Translations under genes and position numbers: made by a program
Shown: piece after piece, positions 1-9,972 of the stretch
How positions within the stretch are numbered: position 1 is the first letter of the stretch
Layout of the letters: every line of letters begins with the position of its first letter
Notes under the pieces: model-generated
Databases searched by the model: none
Told to the model about the DNA's origin: nothing
Seen by the model: only the letters and a program-made list of their open reading frames with translations
Assembly (NCBI GenBank): GCA_036971475.1
Contig: JBAIZL010000001.1
Span: forward strand, 93,638,983-93,702,982
From: Prosapia bicincta
Lineage: Eukaryota; Arthropoda; Insecta; Hemiptera; Cercopidae
Direction of reading: 5' to 3'
DNA: 64,000 bases

Positions 1-281
1 GAGGATGGTTAGAGTAGGTTGATACTGTGTTTATGCTTTATTTATACCAAACTACCAATACTCGTAGTTACAGACTAGTGAGACACAATCTCTCAGTTAC
101 AGCCTAGTAAGATAGTTAATGTTCAATCCCTCAGTTTTATTCAATCAAAGTTGACAAATACTGATTTTAAAAAACTGCTTATATGTCTAATTGAAAAAGA
201 GCTAAAGTGTAATTCAAGTATATAAATTTTATTACAATATAGCATTTCTAAAAAAATACAGCAAAGTCAGGAATATATATA

Positions 282-549
282 TTCTTGATATTTTACGTTA
301 TCCATTGTTTTTCCGTTGCACTGACTTTATGAAGTTAATATTTACTATTGTAAGTAATTTTATCCACCATTAAGTGCAAAGATTTTACCTTGTGTGATGA
401 GGCACCTTTCGGTCACTTGACCACTGTCCAAATGGATTCGAGTGATTCGACAATGGTCAATTGACCGAAAGGTGCCTCATCACTCAAGGTAAAATTATTG
501 CACTTAATGGTGGATAAAATTACTTACAATAGTAATATATTAACTTCAT
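282..549. repeat. HHR family d fold-back, copy 1
   Basis: Inverted repeat with arms about 331-440 and 440-549, plus a leading unpaired tail (282-330, ending CTGACTTTAT) that recurs in other copies at 25960, 47290 and 47622. The right arm carries a plus-strand hammerhead motif and the left arm a decayed mirror copy. AT dinucleotides flank both sides. The same terminal sequence follows the PLE reading frame at 24722-25640, so this is probably a PLE-derived non-autonomous unit. Confidence 0.8.
442..483 (+). ncRNA. Hammerhead-like motif, family d
   Basis: Helix I GTGAT with ATCAC, core TCGACAA, unpaired T, helix II GGTC/GACC, GAAA, helix III AGG..CCT, and C as cleavage-site base at 478. The minus-strand partner at 394-435 has lost its core. 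Core U4 is C and position 8 is A, so activity is uncertain. Confidence 0.6.
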
Positions 550-677
550 ATATATATATAGGAATTTTTTGGACTTGATAGGAGACTGACAGACTTACCT
601 AAAGGCAATAGTCCAAAACTGCAATCTCTTGGAAATAAGCACATATAAAACACATATAAAACACTTAATACACTTTT

Positions 678-718
678 ATTTGAAATATTTCGATCAACAT
701 GATCTTCTTCAGTCAAGA
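678..718 (-). ncRNA. Hammerhead motif, family e (left arm)
   Basis: Mirror of 2014-2055: core CTGAAGA, unpaired A, helix II GATCA/TGATC with TGT loop, GAAA, then TATTTC with C as the cleavage base. The core is fully consistent with the hammerhead consensus. Confidence 0.7.
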
Positions 719-905
719 AAGAGAAAACAAAACAAAAGATTGAAGTGAACCACAGATGTGTATAAACATCCAAATGTCACAGATTCACAGATTTATAGTT
801 TATGATATAGAGCTATATGTGATATGTGTAGAAATTGTTATATGTGAATCGTGTAAAGATTGGTTACTTGAAACTAGATATTAAAGGTCTGTCAGAAGGA
901 AGGTA

Positions 906-1781
906 ATGGAGCTGTTACAATACCTACATTTCAATAGCAACCACCCCATGAATATAAAAAGGTCCATACCATATAGTCAGGCAGTCAGGGGCAAGAGAAT
1001 TTGTTCCAACGATATAGCATTGGAAGACTTTAATAGAAAGACCTTACTAGCTTTCCAAAAAAGAGGATACCCTAAACAACTCGTTGAGAATCAAATCCGC
1101 TTGGCTCAGTCATCTGATGTACCCAGACCACCTATGGAGGACAAACTGTCTTTAGTTACAGATTACCATCCAGGCCTAACGAAGCTGAACAAAATATTAA
1201 AGGATGGCTTCAAGATTCTTCAAGCTTCCGCCCACACCAAAGATCTTTTCTCAAATCCACCACATATTTGGTTCAGACAACCGTTCAATTTAAAAAGTAT
1301 TTTAGTACATCCAAAATTACCAGATCCAAGTACTGAAAAACCGCCCAAACTTCCTCACGGCTCCTTTCCGTGCAATAGACCAAGATGCAAGACATGTCCA
1401 ATACACATCCCAACAAATAGTTTCCATAGCCTAGCAACCAATGTGGACTTCAAGATTCAGGGTCATCATACTTGTACATCCAGTAATGTAATATACCAGT
1501 TACAATGTAAATTTTGCCCGGCACAGTACATAGGCCTTATCACGGATAGTCTGAGCATCAGAATGAATGGCCACAGACATGACGTTGGAACCATGAACAT
1601 AGACAGGCCAACCGCTCAACACGCTGCTAGTCACAACATCATCTCTTTCAATGATTGCTATACCACCAAAATAATTAAAGCCCTCCCCCCTGATTGCAAC
1701 TCTTCAGAATTAAGAAGATGGGAGTTATCATACCAGTGGTATACCAAATCTAGAGAGCCTCCTAACCTCAACATCAGATAA
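906..1781 (+). CDS. PLE C-terminal protein with GIY-YIG endonuclease (partial)
   Basis: Open frame of 291 codons. The first three or four codons come from the inverted arm, so the real protein is 5'-truncated. Residues 13-31 (HPMNIKRSIPYSQAVRGKR) match the segment after the RT thumb in PLEs. A cysteine cluster lies at 156, 161 and 164 (CNRPRCKTC), typical of Neptune-like PLEs. The GIY-YIG nuclease fold starts at 194 with VIYQLQC, followed by QYIG (207-210), an IRMNGHRHD stretch with the expected catalytic Arg (219 or 224), and a SELRRWE segment with the expected Glu (268-273). The PLE endonuclease nicks the target to prime reverse transcription. The frame is intact but lacks the RT, so it cannot be autonomous. 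Confidence 0.85.
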   Translation: MELLQYLHFNSNHPMNIKRSIPYSQAVRGKRICSNDIALEDFNRKTLLAFQKRGYPKQLVENQIRLAQSSDVPRPPMEDKLSLVTDYHPGLTKLNKILKDGFKILQASAHTKDLFSNPPHIWFRQPFNLKSILVHPKLPDPSTEKPPKLPHGSFPCNRPRCKTCPIHIPTNSFHSLATNVDFKIQGHHTCTSSNVIYQLQCKFCPAQYIGLITDSLSIRMNGHRHDVGTMNIDRPTAQHAASHNIISFNDCYTTKIIKALPPDCNSSELRRWELSYQWYTKSREPPNLNIR

Positions 1782-2013
1782 AACTCCTTTTAACTTCCCC
1801 CCTAACTTCTACCATTTTTAACAGCTCCATTACCTTCCTTCTGACAGACTTTTAATATCTAGTTTCAAGTAACCAATCTTTACACGATTCACATATAACA
1901 ATTTCTACACATATCACATATAGCTCTATATCATAAACTATAAATCTGTGAATCTGTGACATTTGGATGTTTATACACATCTGTGGTTCACTTCAATCTT
2001 TTGTTTTCTCTTT

Positions 2014-2055
2014 CTTGACTGAAGAAGATCATGTTGATCGAAATATTTCAAATAA
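2014..2055 (+). ncRNA. Hammerhead motif, family e (right arm)
   Basis: Core CTGAAGA (2019-2025), unpaired A, helix II GATCA/TGATC (2027-2039), GAAA (2040-2043), predicted cleavage after C2049. Helix III (ATATTT) is near-palindromic. Helix I is weak in this copy. Confidence 0.7.
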
Positions 2056-2202
2056 AAGTGTATTAAGTGTTTTATATGTGTTTTATATGTGCTTATTTCC
2101 AAGAGATTGCAGTTTTGGACTATTGCCTTTAGGTAAGTCTGTCAGTCTCCTATCAAGTCCAAAAAATTCCTAAATAAGCTTTAAGCTCTACTAGAACTAA
2201 CC

Positions 2203-2205
<3 letters not shown>

Positions 2206-2269
<64 letters not shown>
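2206..2269. repeat. AT microsatellite
   Basis: Uninterrupted AT dinucleotides between two PLE fold-backs. Confidence 0.95.
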
Positions 2270-2272
<3 letters not shown>

Positions 2273-2393
2273 TTAGGTTAGTTTTGGTTGGTAAAGATTA
2301 TTTAGATTTTTTGGACTAGGAGACTGACAGACTTACCTTGGTAAGAGTCCACACTGTAGTCTTGAAATAGAAACACATAAAAGTACTTAAACA

Positions 2394-2431
2394 ATGATAT
2401 ATTTCAACCACACAGTGGTCTTTATCAATCG
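2394..2431 (-). ncRNA. Hammerhead-like motif, family b (left arm)
   Basis: Core TTGATAA, unpaired A, helix II GACCAC/GTGGTT, GAAA, palindromic ATATAT, then C. Core positions 3 and 8 are U and A instead of C and G. Confidence 0.55.
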
Positions 2432-2625
2432 AAGAGAAAACACAAAAAGAAATATGAGAGAATGAAATAAAATAAATATAAGTTGTAATCACAGATTGTG
2501 TAGATTAGACATCAGATGACACAGATGCACAGATTAAAGATATATATATATAAATTGTTTCCATGAGCATATGAGTGATTATAGTTTATATAAGTCTGTC
2601 AGGGGAAAAGAGATAAGGCTATTAG

Positions 2626-2676
<51 letters not shown>

Positions 2677-2678
2677 AT

Positions 2679-2867
2679 TTATCTGATGTTGAGGTTAGGG
2701 GATTCTCTGGACTTGGTATACCACTGGTATGATAGTTCCCACCTTCTCAGTTCTGAGGGATTGCAATCAGGGGGGAGTGATTTAATTATTTTTGTGGTAT
2801 AGCAGTCATCAAAAGTTGTGATGTTGTGACTCGCAGCATGTTGAGCTGTTGGTCTATCCATATTCAT
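2679..2867 (-). pseudogene. GIY-YIG endonuclease C-terminal remnant
   Basis: Ends in SELRRWELSYQWYTKSRESP, nearly identical to the C-terminus of the 906-1781 protein. The N-terminal nuclease half is missing. Confidence 0.8.
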
Positions 2868-3057
2868 AATTTATCTCTTTTCCCCTGACAGACGTATATA
2901 AACTATAATCACTCATATGCTCATGGAAACAATTTATATATATATATATCTTTAATCTGTGCATCTGTGTCATCTGATGTCTAATCTACACAATCTGTGA
3001 TTACAACTTATATTTATTTTATTTCATTCTCTCATATTTCTTTTTGTGTTTTCTCTT

Positions 3058-3096
3058 CGATTGATAAAGACCACTGTGTGGTTGAAATATATCATT
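3058..3096 (+). ncRNA. Hammerhead-like motif, family b (right arm)
   Basis: Core TTGATAA (3061-3067), unpaired A, helix II GACCAC/GTGGTT with TGT loop, GAAA (3084-3087), palindromic helix III ATATAT, cleavage-site C3093. Confidence 0.55.
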
Positions 3097-3197
3097 GTTT
3101 AAGTGCTTTTATGTCTTTCTATTTCAAGACTACAGTGTGGACTCTTACCAAGGTAAGTCTGTCAGTCTCCTAGTCCAAAAAATCTATATATATATAT

Positions 3198-3595
3198 GTT
3201 ACAGGCCAAGTGATTATTCCAGACATTTTATACAATACCTAGGCCTAGTAGCTTTTGTCAAAGTCTTAAATGAGAATGATTTCGTAAAATTTAGATAGTT
3301 TGCCTAGGCATTATATCTGTTACAGGCAAAGTGATTATTCCAGACATTTTATACAATACCTAGGCATTATATACTTTGAATAGTAGCTTTTGTCAAAGTC
3401 TTAAATGAGAATGATTTCGTAAAATTTTACATAGTTTGCCTAAACATTATATCGGTTACCGGCAAAGTGATTATTCCAGATATTTTATACAGTACCTAGG
3501 TATTCTATACTTTTACTAGTAGCTTTTGTCAATATCCTTATTGAGAATGATTTTGTACAATTTTACATAGTTTACCTAGGCACTATAAATATTGC
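3198..3595. repeat. Three-copy tandem repeat, period about 136 bp
   Basis: Units begin at GTTACAGG 3198, 3319 and GTTACCGG 3455; the first unit lacks about 15 bases. Each includes AAGTGATTATTCCAGA and TACCTAGG. A related trace lies near 4230-4270, so the array may be the end of a larger element that includes the integrase remnant. Confidence 0.85.
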
Positions 3596-3717
3596 CAAAA
3601 GTTCAACAGGTAAAATATATCACAAATGAGCTTTATACTGAACACTATATAAATACATACGAAAATTGAATGTTACTACAATATTTCAACGAAAAAGACG
3701 TTGAAATTTGAAGCTAA

Positions 3718-4200
3718 TTACCTGGTATTAATTTCAGTCATGTTTGCGAACCAACAACTTATTAAAGAAAATTTACTACTTAATACAACAGGAAATAGCA
3801 CTGTGACTGAATTACACTTTCTGTTGTTTTTTACACATGAACACATTTTAGTTATACACTTTGATTTGCAGGTGCATCTAACAAAACCTAGGCGGCTCCC
3901 TGAAAATTGGGATTTAGCTGCACTTCGAAGTTGGGTTTTTTGGTTTGGAATTTCTGCAATTTGAATAAGTCTTTTCTTGCATACTGTAAACTGTGATCTT
4001 GAATACAGTTGTTTTAAAACTCCGTTCACAGTTCCAAGTTTGTAGAAACCATCTTCTGTCACTTCCATGACAAGTACCATTATGTTTCTAAGGTCTCCTT
4101 TTCCTTTATGAACATGAGGGATAGGTATACGAACAGTTACTTGTTTAGGAACGGGAGGAAACTTTTTATCAGAATTCGCTTTTATTTGTTTGGTAACCTG
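3718..4200 (-). pseudogene. Retroviral-type (KRBA2/Ginger-like) integrase C-terminal remnant
   Basis: Open minus-strand frame. It has VRIPIPHVHKGKGDLRNIMV, then a TEDGFYKLGTVNGVLKQLYS segment, then a Cys-rich end (RCTCKSKCITKMCSCVKNN). This order resembles the C-terminus of KRBA2/SCAND3-type integrase genes spread by DNA transposons. No catalytic core is visible. Confidence 0.6.
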
Positions 4201-4914
4201 CCTGAGTCATGGCGGACATTGTATAGAATCCCCAGGCAAAGTATCCAATGACTAGGCATTCTATGGAGTAATTGACTTAATACATAATACTTAATACATT
4301 GCCTATAACATAATTACCATCTATCTAGTTTGAATAAAATAATTTTATCAGCAACAGTCTTTCAGGTAACTATCATGAACTTTGTTCATGTTATTGCTGA
4401 GAGAGAACATATAAATAGATTCATTCTTTTGTATTCAAATTTGTTATTCATAAGTTATATTTTCTTTTTATACAAATAATACCATTGTATTGAGTAAATA
4501 ATTCAACCGGATTTAAAACAATTATAAACTGAAGTGAACTGGATTTCTCTTATACTAAAAAGAACAAAAATAGAAGACAGTTTTTTTGCAGGTTTTATAT
4601 TTTAAAAATTTTGTAACTAATTTTTAAAATTAAAAAAAAACATACCACTATATCAACACTGTGAAATTTTCGACATAATGGCATACTTTGAAGCATTTCA
4701 TTACATAATTTATTTGAAGTAATTAAAGTGTGAAATTCATGACAACTCAAATTCATATTTTTATTTTACGTAGAAACCAATCTTCAGGTAATAATTTTTT
4801 TTCTGACAAAATTTAAATAACTATGGCAAAGTAAAATTTTAACAAAAAATCCTATCAACATGATCAAATAAAACATTATTATAAGAAACATTATAATAAT
4901 TCTGAAACACTTAC

Positions 4915-5388
4915 CTCAAGAAATTCTCCACGGATAACAGTCAGTTCTTTATCGTTATTAGCTGTGCGTGGGTATGTTACTTGAACGATCTTACTTCCAT
5001 TTGTTCTTAATTCTTCAAGCCACCTGGCTTGCGCACGTTCAAATCTTTCAGGCCCTCCTACACCCCCTCCACCACTATTACGTTCAATGGAATCTGCAGA
5101 AATGTCACTACGGGTACTATGATCCCGATCCCTTGTAGCTGCCCCATGTGTTTGAGGAGTAACTGAGAAATCTGGATCAGATCCCCCAGGACTCAAAGAA
5201 TGCTCTCTCTCTTCTCTATTATACATCATAGTCTCCTGTCGAGGAGTGTAGTTTCGGTTATCATAACCATAACGTATAACATCAGGTGAGACTTCTTGTC
5301 TTTCATACTGCTCGTACAAATAATCGCTGCTGTAGTGAGAGTCATCCTGCTCCCTTTCTCTGTGATACTGAGCTTCCCTTAATTCAGC
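4915..5388 (-). CDS. EPS8: EPS8 exon: Tyr/Ser-rich linker and first half of the SH3 domain
   Basis: 158 codons, phase 0, acceptor TGTTTCAG and donor GTAAGT. The linker is rich in Tyr, Arg, Asp and Ser (for example SDYLYEQYERQEVSPD) and holds a Gly-rich loop. The last third, KIVQVTYPRTANNDKELTVI followed by RGEFLEV, is the start of the EPS8 SH3 domain; .NDKELTV.RGE.LEV is the RT-loop/diverging-turn block. The usual ALYDF strand reads VTYPRT here, so the conserved acidic and Phe positions are changed. The LDD..KWWK half must lie on an exon below position 1. Confidence 0.92.
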
Positions 5389-5589
5389 CTGAAACATGTA
5401 ATTATGTTACATATGTTTAACTTATGTACTATGTATTAACTAACAGAGAAAATATATATTACTCATAAAATATAGAATATATATTATATAATATACATAT
5501 ATTATAACATAAAGTACGAGGCTTTAGATTAAATTAAGTTAATTGCTAAAATAATCATCTGTAGAATTAAGCAAGGAAAGACACAAATC

Positions 5590-5940
5590 GTTTTTCTAGT
5601 GCGGACAAAGCAGGTACCATGTCATTATCCTTTCCAGGAAAGCTATAAGTTGAGTCCGGCAACCATAGACAATAGAGAAGGGTCCATAGTGATTAAGACG
5701 GGAGATCCAGCGGCCGATATAGCCTGGGAAAATAACCGTGTACCGTTAGGTTTAGCTAATTGTAGAACTGTGGGAAACTTACAAAGAACGTGTTGGTGGT
5801 AGTGGGAATGATTAGATTTTGAATAAAAACTAAATGATCGGGAGTTTAAAGGAAGTTTTTGAGAGGAGTCTCAGAGGAAGACAGGTTGGTGGGGTCAAGG
5901 ATGGAAGTGTTGTAAAGGAATTTTGTTAAATTAAGTAAAG
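5590..5940 (+). other. Unclassified higher-GC segment
   Basis: More GC-rich than its surroundings, with a 67-codon open frame (5599-5802) that I cannot assign; likely an old transposon piece. From 5941 to 7045 I see only AT-rich intron. Confidence 0.3.
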
Positions 5941-7045
5941 AGTTTTTTTATAAGTAAAATTTAGAAAAGTGTGACGTAAAAGTTTTTTTTGAAATATAAA
6001 GTAAGTTTTTTTGTGTGTCAAGTGTAAGTGCAGAAGGTAATAACCAAGGCCAGGATTCCAGGGACTCATCAGAACAATAAGTATTATTTGAATATAAGTG
6101 TAGCCAACAGACATATCTTTTAGTTCAAAATAAAATTTAATTTCATCAAAATTTATAAAAATTATTCTAGTTTCACCATTTCTAATTTAAAAGCAAAGTT
6201 CCCGTAATAGCGACCCGAGAGCAAGAATAAAATTTTAATACTGTTTTTTTTGTTATGTTATTTTATTAGAAATCTAAAGCCTCAGAAGTCCACCTTTTAT
6301 CATTGTAATATTAGTTAAGATATCAATCCTGTCACTTCAAAATATTATTATAAATTTGGAATAATGTGTAGAGTTAATTGAAGAGAATATTAAAAATTGA
6401 TAAGATTGTTAATTCTTTATAAACCTGAAGGTGTGACATTAATAGGTAAGGTAAATAAATAACATTTAAAAATAAATTTAATTATAACAAAAGTTAAGTT
6501 ATAATATATAGTTTTTTTTAAGTGTAGAACCTAAGTGCAAGCAAATATTTGTACATATCAAGTTATATAGTAATTTCAATCAAGAGTATCACGATTACAG
6601 TTAATAATGGAAACAAAAGTAAGATAAATGAGAGAGGAAATTTTAATGTAGCTAACAGAATTATTTATATCTTTAAATTAGCAAGTGTCATTTAATTACA
6701 TCTGAGCAGGTGTAAAGTACCTCAGAACACAACAATAGTTTACACGCCTTTTGCAAAGGAATGTTCACTGCTAAGCCTGTTAAAACAAGGCAATTCATTG
6801 TGTATATTATGCTATAGAAGTGTCTTAGTATAGCCAGCGAAAATGCTAAAAATAGGTACAAAACCGGCCATTTCAACTCAGCCCTTAATTAGTGGAGAGT
6901 TCTGTTTCCTTGTCCAGTCATTCATGTGACTTGAACATGATTCTTATTTATTCAAGTTCTCCATTTCTTTTATTATTGGTGGGGCTTGGCTCATTGGGCC
7001 TTTATTTCCCTTACCCTCTCCCTCCCTTTCTCTCTCTCTTTCTAT

Positions 7046-7072
7046 GCACCCACACCCACACCCACACCCACA

Positions 7073-7104
<32 letters not shown>
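7046..7104. repeat. CA-rich microsatellite
   Basis: CCCACA units passing into pure CA. Confidence 0.95.
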
Positions 7105-7107
<3 letters not shown>

Positions 7108-7494
7108 TCACGCGTTTCCACAAGGTTTAACAACATAGAAATTTAAATTTCTTTCAGTTAAATATTTTTGTATGAGAAAAATAAACTTTTATAGCACACT
7201 TTATTTTGTGGAAATTTTGCTATGGTTTAAATTTTTTTTAAAATTTACCAACTGCAACTGCATTAGTTAACTGTGCATATTATTGGATAACAAGATTTTA
7301 TAATACTTGTAAAATTTTCACAAGAAACTATCAATTTGCTAATTTATAGATAATAGTACTAGTAATAGCAAAGTAATAGAAAAAGTAAACAGTATTACTC
7401 TTATACCTATAACAGTGATTACCTAGACCTGTAATTTTAATAAGGAACACTGAATGTTTTAATGCACTACAAAGAAAAGAATCTGTTAGTATAC

Positions 7495-7663
7495 CTCATG
7501 TTGTGCGGCACGAATTTCATCCCCACGTGTGCGTTTGGCTTCTGATGCAACAGCAGGTGCCAACATTCCCACTGGTTCCCTGTCTGTGGACACTGGATAA
7601 TCAGGTGATGATCCATCCATGAATAAAGGATGATAGGGGGAAACATAACCTTTCCACTGATCT
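7495..7663 (-). CDS. EPS8: EPS8 exon: end of the middle region
   Basis: One base plus 56 codons. Reads DQWKGYVSPYHPLFMDGSSP, then a variable stretch ending in GDEIRAAQHE. The W...Y.P.F.DGW/S.P arrangement is the EPS8 block just before the linker to SH3. The usual Trp after DG is Ser here. Acceptor TTTACAG, donor GTATAC, phase 0 at the end. Confidence 0.88.
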
Positions 7664-7669
7664 CTGTAA

Positions 7670-8330
7670 AATTAAATGATACCATGTAAGAAATAACTCT
7701 TAAAGTTAAATTTGGTGAGAATAACATACAAAATTAAACAATAAGAAATAAATTACCTCAATTTTAAATACCAATAACCCTATAAAATTAAAAAAAGTGT
7801 ATCATTAATATTAACAATATTTTAACTAACATTTTATAATATAAAACATTTTTATTAATTTGTGAGCTTTCTATAATAATTTTGGAAGTTTTTTTGTTAA
7901 TAGTTTTTATTAAAAATATGACTCGTCGTTAATAGTTATGACTAGTATTAAAATTTAAGAAAGCATTGATTAAACTCACTGATAAATTACTAGCTTTTAG
8001 AGGGTCATGAAAAGTGAGATTATTTTAACACTTTGACTTCTCGTGTTCCAGTGCCCTTCAATAAAATATGTTTCAAACTATACATCAAAATACCACGTAT
8101 AAACATTTGTTAGATAAATAAACAGATGAAAGATGGATTTGACATTATAAGATTTAACCTATCACAGTTAAAGAGCCATTAACGAATGAAACAAACAGTA
8201 AATAAAGAATATAGTGTAACCTTATCTCTATGTTGAATTCAACATATATGCAAGTTGACTTTCAAGAACTATTAATTACGTACTCTCATTTTCGAGCTTA
8301 TTCTTTTCAATAGAATTTTAAAGGGAATTT
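7670..8330. other. Intron, no recognisable feature
   Basis: AT-rich sequence between an EPS8 exon and a PLE remnant; nothing supportable on either strand. Confidence 0.6.
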
Positions 8331-9115
8331 AAAAAACGAATGCCCAGACTGTAACAAATTATACATTGGCCAAACAAAAAAGATATTGAGAAGACAGATG
8401 TAAAGAACACATAAGAGCGTACATCAAACCAAACACAATTCTAACTTAACCAAACATTACCCACATTAAAAGACATACATCTAAAAAAAAAAAAAACACA
8501 AAAAGGCATAAAAAGACAATCTGGAAACCACTGCAAATTTATAAACACAAAAACAATATAATAAACAAACACATACAAATAAAATAAAAAATAATATATT
8601 ATTCAACTTAATAGACAAAATTAACCCCAAGACAGACCAAAATATGCACTTGTTGACGTCATATGTTTTGTCTTATGCCGCATGCATGATGCTTTTGAAG
8701 AGTATGTCATCTGCATATGTTGTCTGTTGGTTCATTAGGTTGTTGTGTATGTTTTTATAGATGTGGTAAAAATACCACTTACCAACAAGTACCTACATCA
8801 CGGACTGAACAACGACATCAGAAAAATAGAGACAAATAATCCAGTGAGTCGACAATGGTCAAGAAATTTTATACAGAGCACAGGAGCGTAATTATGATAA
8901 ATAAATAACAAAAACCCTGCTACAAATATTTAAACACCCTTGATGTACATTTTGCCAACACAGTTAGCGAAATGTACATCGATTGTCAAGTTACCGAAAG
9001 GTGCCTCATCACATAAGGTGAAAATCAATTCCACTTAGTGGTGGAATAATTGTTTACAATTAACAATAACAACTTCATAAAGTCAGTGTAACGGAAAAAT
9101 AATGGACAACATGAA
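8330..9115 (+). mobile_element. Decayed PLE 3' region (family d)
   Basis: Plus-strand remnants of a GIY-YIG domain (NECPDCNKLYIGQTKK) near 8335-8400, broken by stops. The segment 8640-8770 resembles the reverse complement of the 3' region near 25630-25690, which implies an internal inversion. Two partial family-d hammerhead tails follow, near 8845 (AGTCGACAATGGTCAAG) and 8975-9015 (ACCGAAAGGTGCCTCATCAC). Confidence 0.65.
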
Positions 9116-9124
9116 ATATCATAA

Positions 9125-9765
9125 TATATAATATATATATTTTGGTTAGTTCTAGTACAGCTAAAAGCTTATTTAGGAACTCTTGGACTAGATAGGAGAC
9201 TGACAGACTTACCTAATGGCAATAGTCCAAAACTGCAATCTCTTGGAAATAAATAAATAGACACATATTAAAACTTATTACACTATTGAAATATTTCGAT
9301 CAAACAATGATCTTTGTCAATCAAATTAGAGAAAAAGAAAAGACTGAAGTGAACCACAGATGTGTATAAATATCCAAATGTCACAGATTTATAGTTTATG
9401 ATATAGTACCATATGTGATTTGTATCAATATTGATTATTTGAAATTAGATATTAATAGTCTGTCAGAAGGAAGGTAAATGGAGTTACTAAAAATGGTAGA
9501 AGTTAGGGAAAAAGTAAAAGGAGTTTTATCTGATGTTGAGGTTAGGAGGTTCTCTAGATTTGGCGTACCCCTGGTATGTTAACTCCCATCTTCTCTTTTC
9601 TGAAGGGTTGCAATCAGTGGGGAGGGACTTAATTAGTTTAGTGGTATAACAATCATTGAAAGATATGATGATGTGACTAGCAGCGAGTTGAGTGGTTGGC
9701 CTCTATATGTTAATGGTTCCAACGTCATGTCTGTGGCCATTCATTTTGATGCTCGTGCGTGCATG
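9125..9765 (-). mobile_element. PLE fragment, family c, minus orientation
   Basis: Terminal-repeat sequence (9130-9475) with a hammerhead-like motif, then a stop-broken minus-strand GIY-YIG C-terminus (about 9500-9760, ending in NGHRHDVGT). A GT run at 9762-9782 truncates it. The same terminal repeat as at 560-905. Confidence 0.75.
9285..9323 (-). ncRNA. Hammerhead-like motif, family c
   Basis: Core TTGACAA, unpaired A, helix II GATCA/TGATC, GAAA, ATATTT, then C. Same helices as family e, but core positions 3 and 8 are U and A. Confidence 0.55.
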
Positions 9766-9960
9766 TGTGTGTGTGTGTGTGTTGCAAGGAACTGGCCCAA
9801 CGACTCTCAACACCCGCAACCCTTTTACCAAGCGCTGTCGCCAGTCCATCCTTCCGCTGCTATGTAAAAATTTTGAAAAGAGCCGGTCCGGCCTACGGCC
9901 AGAACCCTGTGCAATGCTTGCCAAAATCTGCCAGAGAACCAGTCTGGACTTTATTTAATA
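9766..9960 (+). other. Unclassified higher-GC transposon-like segment
   Basis: Starts with a GT run, then a plus-strand open stretch (RNPFTKRCRQSILPLLCKNF) that looks coding but that I cannot assign. It abuts the truncated PLE. Confidence 0.3.
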
Positions 9961-9972
9961 ACTTAACTCTCT

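Larger units (their letters stand above)
560..2205 (+). mobile_element. 5'-truncated PLE with GIY-YIG reading frame between inverted terminal repeats
   Basis: Arms at about 565-913 (minus orientation) and 1822-2175 (plus orientation) are near-identical inverted copies. They flank one reading frame (906-1781). Each arm holds a hammerhead motif. The outer end carries TTTAGGTAAGTCTGTCAG, which looks like a splice donor. The right end runs into an AT microsatellite. This looks like a 5'-truncated PLE joined to an inverted copy of its own terminal repeat. Confidence 0.8.
2270..3190 (-). mobile_element. PLE fold-back, family b, with GIY-YIG remnant and poly-A core
   Basis: Inverted arms at about 2300-2610 and 2870-3175. 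Both outer ends read as a donor-like ACCAAGGTAAGTCTGTCAG, and both arms hold a hammerhead-like motif. The interior has an A tract of about 50 bases (2624-2673) and the last 62 codons of a GIY-YIG protein on the minus strand (2679-2867). Confidence 0.78.

Noticed and set aside
1..4914. Exon with the second half of the EPS8 SH3 domain
   Set aside because: No W-W or ALYDY-partner motif found on the minus strand; it must lie outside the window.
5599..5802. Host exon on the plus strand
   Set aside because: No splice consensus or recognisable domain; composition suggests a transposon piece.
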